NCBI GenBank assembly: GCA_038501625.1
Contig: JAZAYU010000033.1
Location: forward strand, 5,880,509-5,944,508
Reading direction: 5' to 3'
DNA from: Corbicula japonica
Taxonomy: Eukaryota; Mollusca; Bivalvia; Venerida; Cyrenidae
DNA: 64,000 bases
Part shown: positions 62,471-64,000 of the stretch, in pieces
How the letters are laid out: every line of letters begins with the position of its first letter
How positions within the stretch are numbered: position 1 is the stretch's first letter
The notes under the pieces: generated by a model
The model's database searches: none
Told to the model about the DNA's origin: nothing
The model's input: the letters and a program-made list of their open reading frames with translations, nothing else
Program-made: the position numbers and the translations under genes

Positions 62471-64000
62471 ACAAGAGGGTCCATGGGACCCTGGGTCGCT
62501 CACCTGCTAACATCTGTTCAATGCAATCTGAACTCATCGGACAGTGTCTACACACCATCTCTCTGATGTACGTAGGGACGCGCCATCTTGGATTTTGGGA
62601 CTACTTTTAGCAACAAGATGGCGGCCCCCATGGTCATTCTCAAATATTTTCTATTTTTTTAACATAATTGTTGCTGTTTTAATGTAACTTGAGCTTTTAA
62701 TCTCTGCAATGAAACTTGAACGCATTGTTCGAACGGCGCCATGTTTGTTTACTATCCGAAAGAACTATATTTTAGCGTAGGCGTTTTGGGTTAGACATAT
62801 CCTTCCACCAGATACATCCGAGGCACGATCGCCGATTAGGCGGAATTGGCCGAGTAGTTCCGATTGCTGTTCAATGGTTCGGACAAAAATTAAGACCACT
62901 AGAGTGCGGACAAGCTTTTTCTAAAATTTGACCTAGTGACCTAGATTTCAAGGTCACATGACCCAGTTTCGAACTTGACTTAGATATCATTGAGATAAAC
63001 ATTCTGACCAAGTTTGAAGAAGATCACATCAAAATTAAGACCCCTAGAGTGCGGACAAGCTTTTTCTATAATTTGACCTAGTGACCTAAATTTCAAGGCT
63101 ACATGACCCAGTTTCGAACATGACCTAGATATTATTGGGATAAACATTCTGACCAAGTTTGAAGAAGATCTGACCAAAATAACGATCACTAGAGTGCGGA
63201 CAAGCTTTTTCTATAATTTGACCTAGTGACCTAGATTTCAAGGTCACATGACCCAGTTTCTAACTTGACCTAGATATCATTGGGATAAACATTCTGACCA
63301 AGTTTGAAGAAGATCGGACCAAAATTACGACCACTAGAGTGCGGACAAGCTTTTTCTATAATTTGACCTAGTGACCTAGATTTCAAGGTCACATGACCCA
63401 GTTTCGAACTAGACCTAGATATCATTGGGATTAACATTCTGACCAAGTTTAAAGAGGAACATACCAAAATTACAACCGCTAGAGTGCAGACAAGCTTTTT
63501 CTTTAATTTGACCTAGTGACCTAGATTTCAAGGTCACATGACCCAGTTACGAACTTGACATAGATATCATTAAGATAAACATTCTGTTCAAGTTTAAAGA
63601 AGATTGCACTATAATTAAGACTGCTAGAGTGTGGACAAGCTTTTTCTACAAATTGACCCAGTGACCTAGATTTCAAGGTCATATGACCCAGTTTCGAACT
63701 TGACCTAGATATCATTGAGATAAACATTCTGACCAAGTTTGAAGAAGATCACATCAAAATTAAGACCGCAAGAGTGCGGACAAGCTTTTTCTATAATTTG
63801 ACCTAGTGACCTTAATTTCAAGGTTACATGACCCAGTTTCGAACATGACCTAGATATTATTGGGATAAACATCCTGACCAAGTTTGCAGAAGATCTGACC
63901 AAAATTACGAACACTAGAGTGCGGACAAGCTTTTTCTATAATTTGACCTAGTGACCTAGATTTCAAGGTCACATTACCCAGTTTCGAACTTGACCTAGAT
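62471..64000 (-). mobile_element. Helitron-like (HINE-type) element 5, cut by window end
   Basis: 3' end at the left: AACAAGA then near-palindrome GGGTCCATGGGACCC (62477-62491) and TGGGTCGCTCACCTGC, i.e. a TCTTGTT terminus like element 1. From about 62900 a tandem core with an exact 145-bp period runs to the window end (AGAGTGCGGACAAGC starting at 62901, 63046, 63191, 63336, 63481, 63626, 63771, 63916). Units carry GACCTAGTGACC, TTTCAAGGTCACATGACCC and AACATTCTGACCAAGTTTG. 145 is not a multiple of three and no frame persists. Confidence 0.85.

Noticed and set aside
62901..64000. CRISPR-like array
   Set aside because: Units are 145 bp, contiguous and without unique spacers, in a eukaryotic genome: a tandem satellite inside a transposon.

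Overview
This is a stretch of animal nuclear genome, almost certainly from a bivalve mollusc. The genes have spliced exons with GT..AG borders and metazoan relatives (GALT, an LCLAT1-type acyltransferase, LSM10, a UPF0235/C15orf40 protein, an actin-like protein, a BTB protein). They sit in AT-rich introns and spacers crowded with repeats of the kinds common in bivalve genomes: Helitron-like elements with about 160-bp tandem cores, TTAA-flanked MITEs, tRNA-derived SINEs and foldbacks. The species cannot be named from sequence alone.

Layout. 1-6.4 kb: a small C2H2 zinc-finger gene (minus) head-to-head with a broken hAT/KIAA1586-like gene (plus), and one orphan exon (minus). 7.5-23.2 kb: a complete nine-exon galactose-1-phosphate uridylyltransferase gene (plus, 354 aa). 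Its introns 1 and 4 hold two related Harbinger-like transposons; the second is packed with later insertions. 23.2-28.8 kb: repeats only. 28.8-29.95 kb: a divergent actin-like gene with one coding exon, lacking the D-loop and key catalytic residues. 31-33.6 kb: long tandem arrays. 35.2-42.5 kb: a BTB-domain gene (minus) with a long disordered tail, with a hAT-type MITE carrying a perfect 8-bp target duplication in an intron. 41.5 kb: an intact SINE. 45.9-47.0 kb: an acyltransferase of the lysocardiolipin/AGPAT family (plus). 47-53 kb: foldbacks, a Tc1-like relic and AT-rich sequence. 53.2-55.1 kb: a Helitron-like element whose 159-bp repeats stay open as a 53-residue repeat. 55.9-61.1 kb: LSM10 and the C15orf40 homologue (both minus). 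62.5-64 kb: another Helitron-like element running off the window.

The genes are unrelated single-copy genes that do not form a pathway: sugar metabolism (GALT), phospholipid remodelling (acyltransferase), histone pre-mRNA processing (LSM10), and an actin-like and a BTB protein of unknown role. The most informative biology is in the repeats. At least eight Helitron-like loci share one 3' terminal design (a short palindrome followed by CTAG or TCTTG), and their tandem cores have periods of about 144-165 bp. GALT intron 4 shows a readable order of nested insertions.
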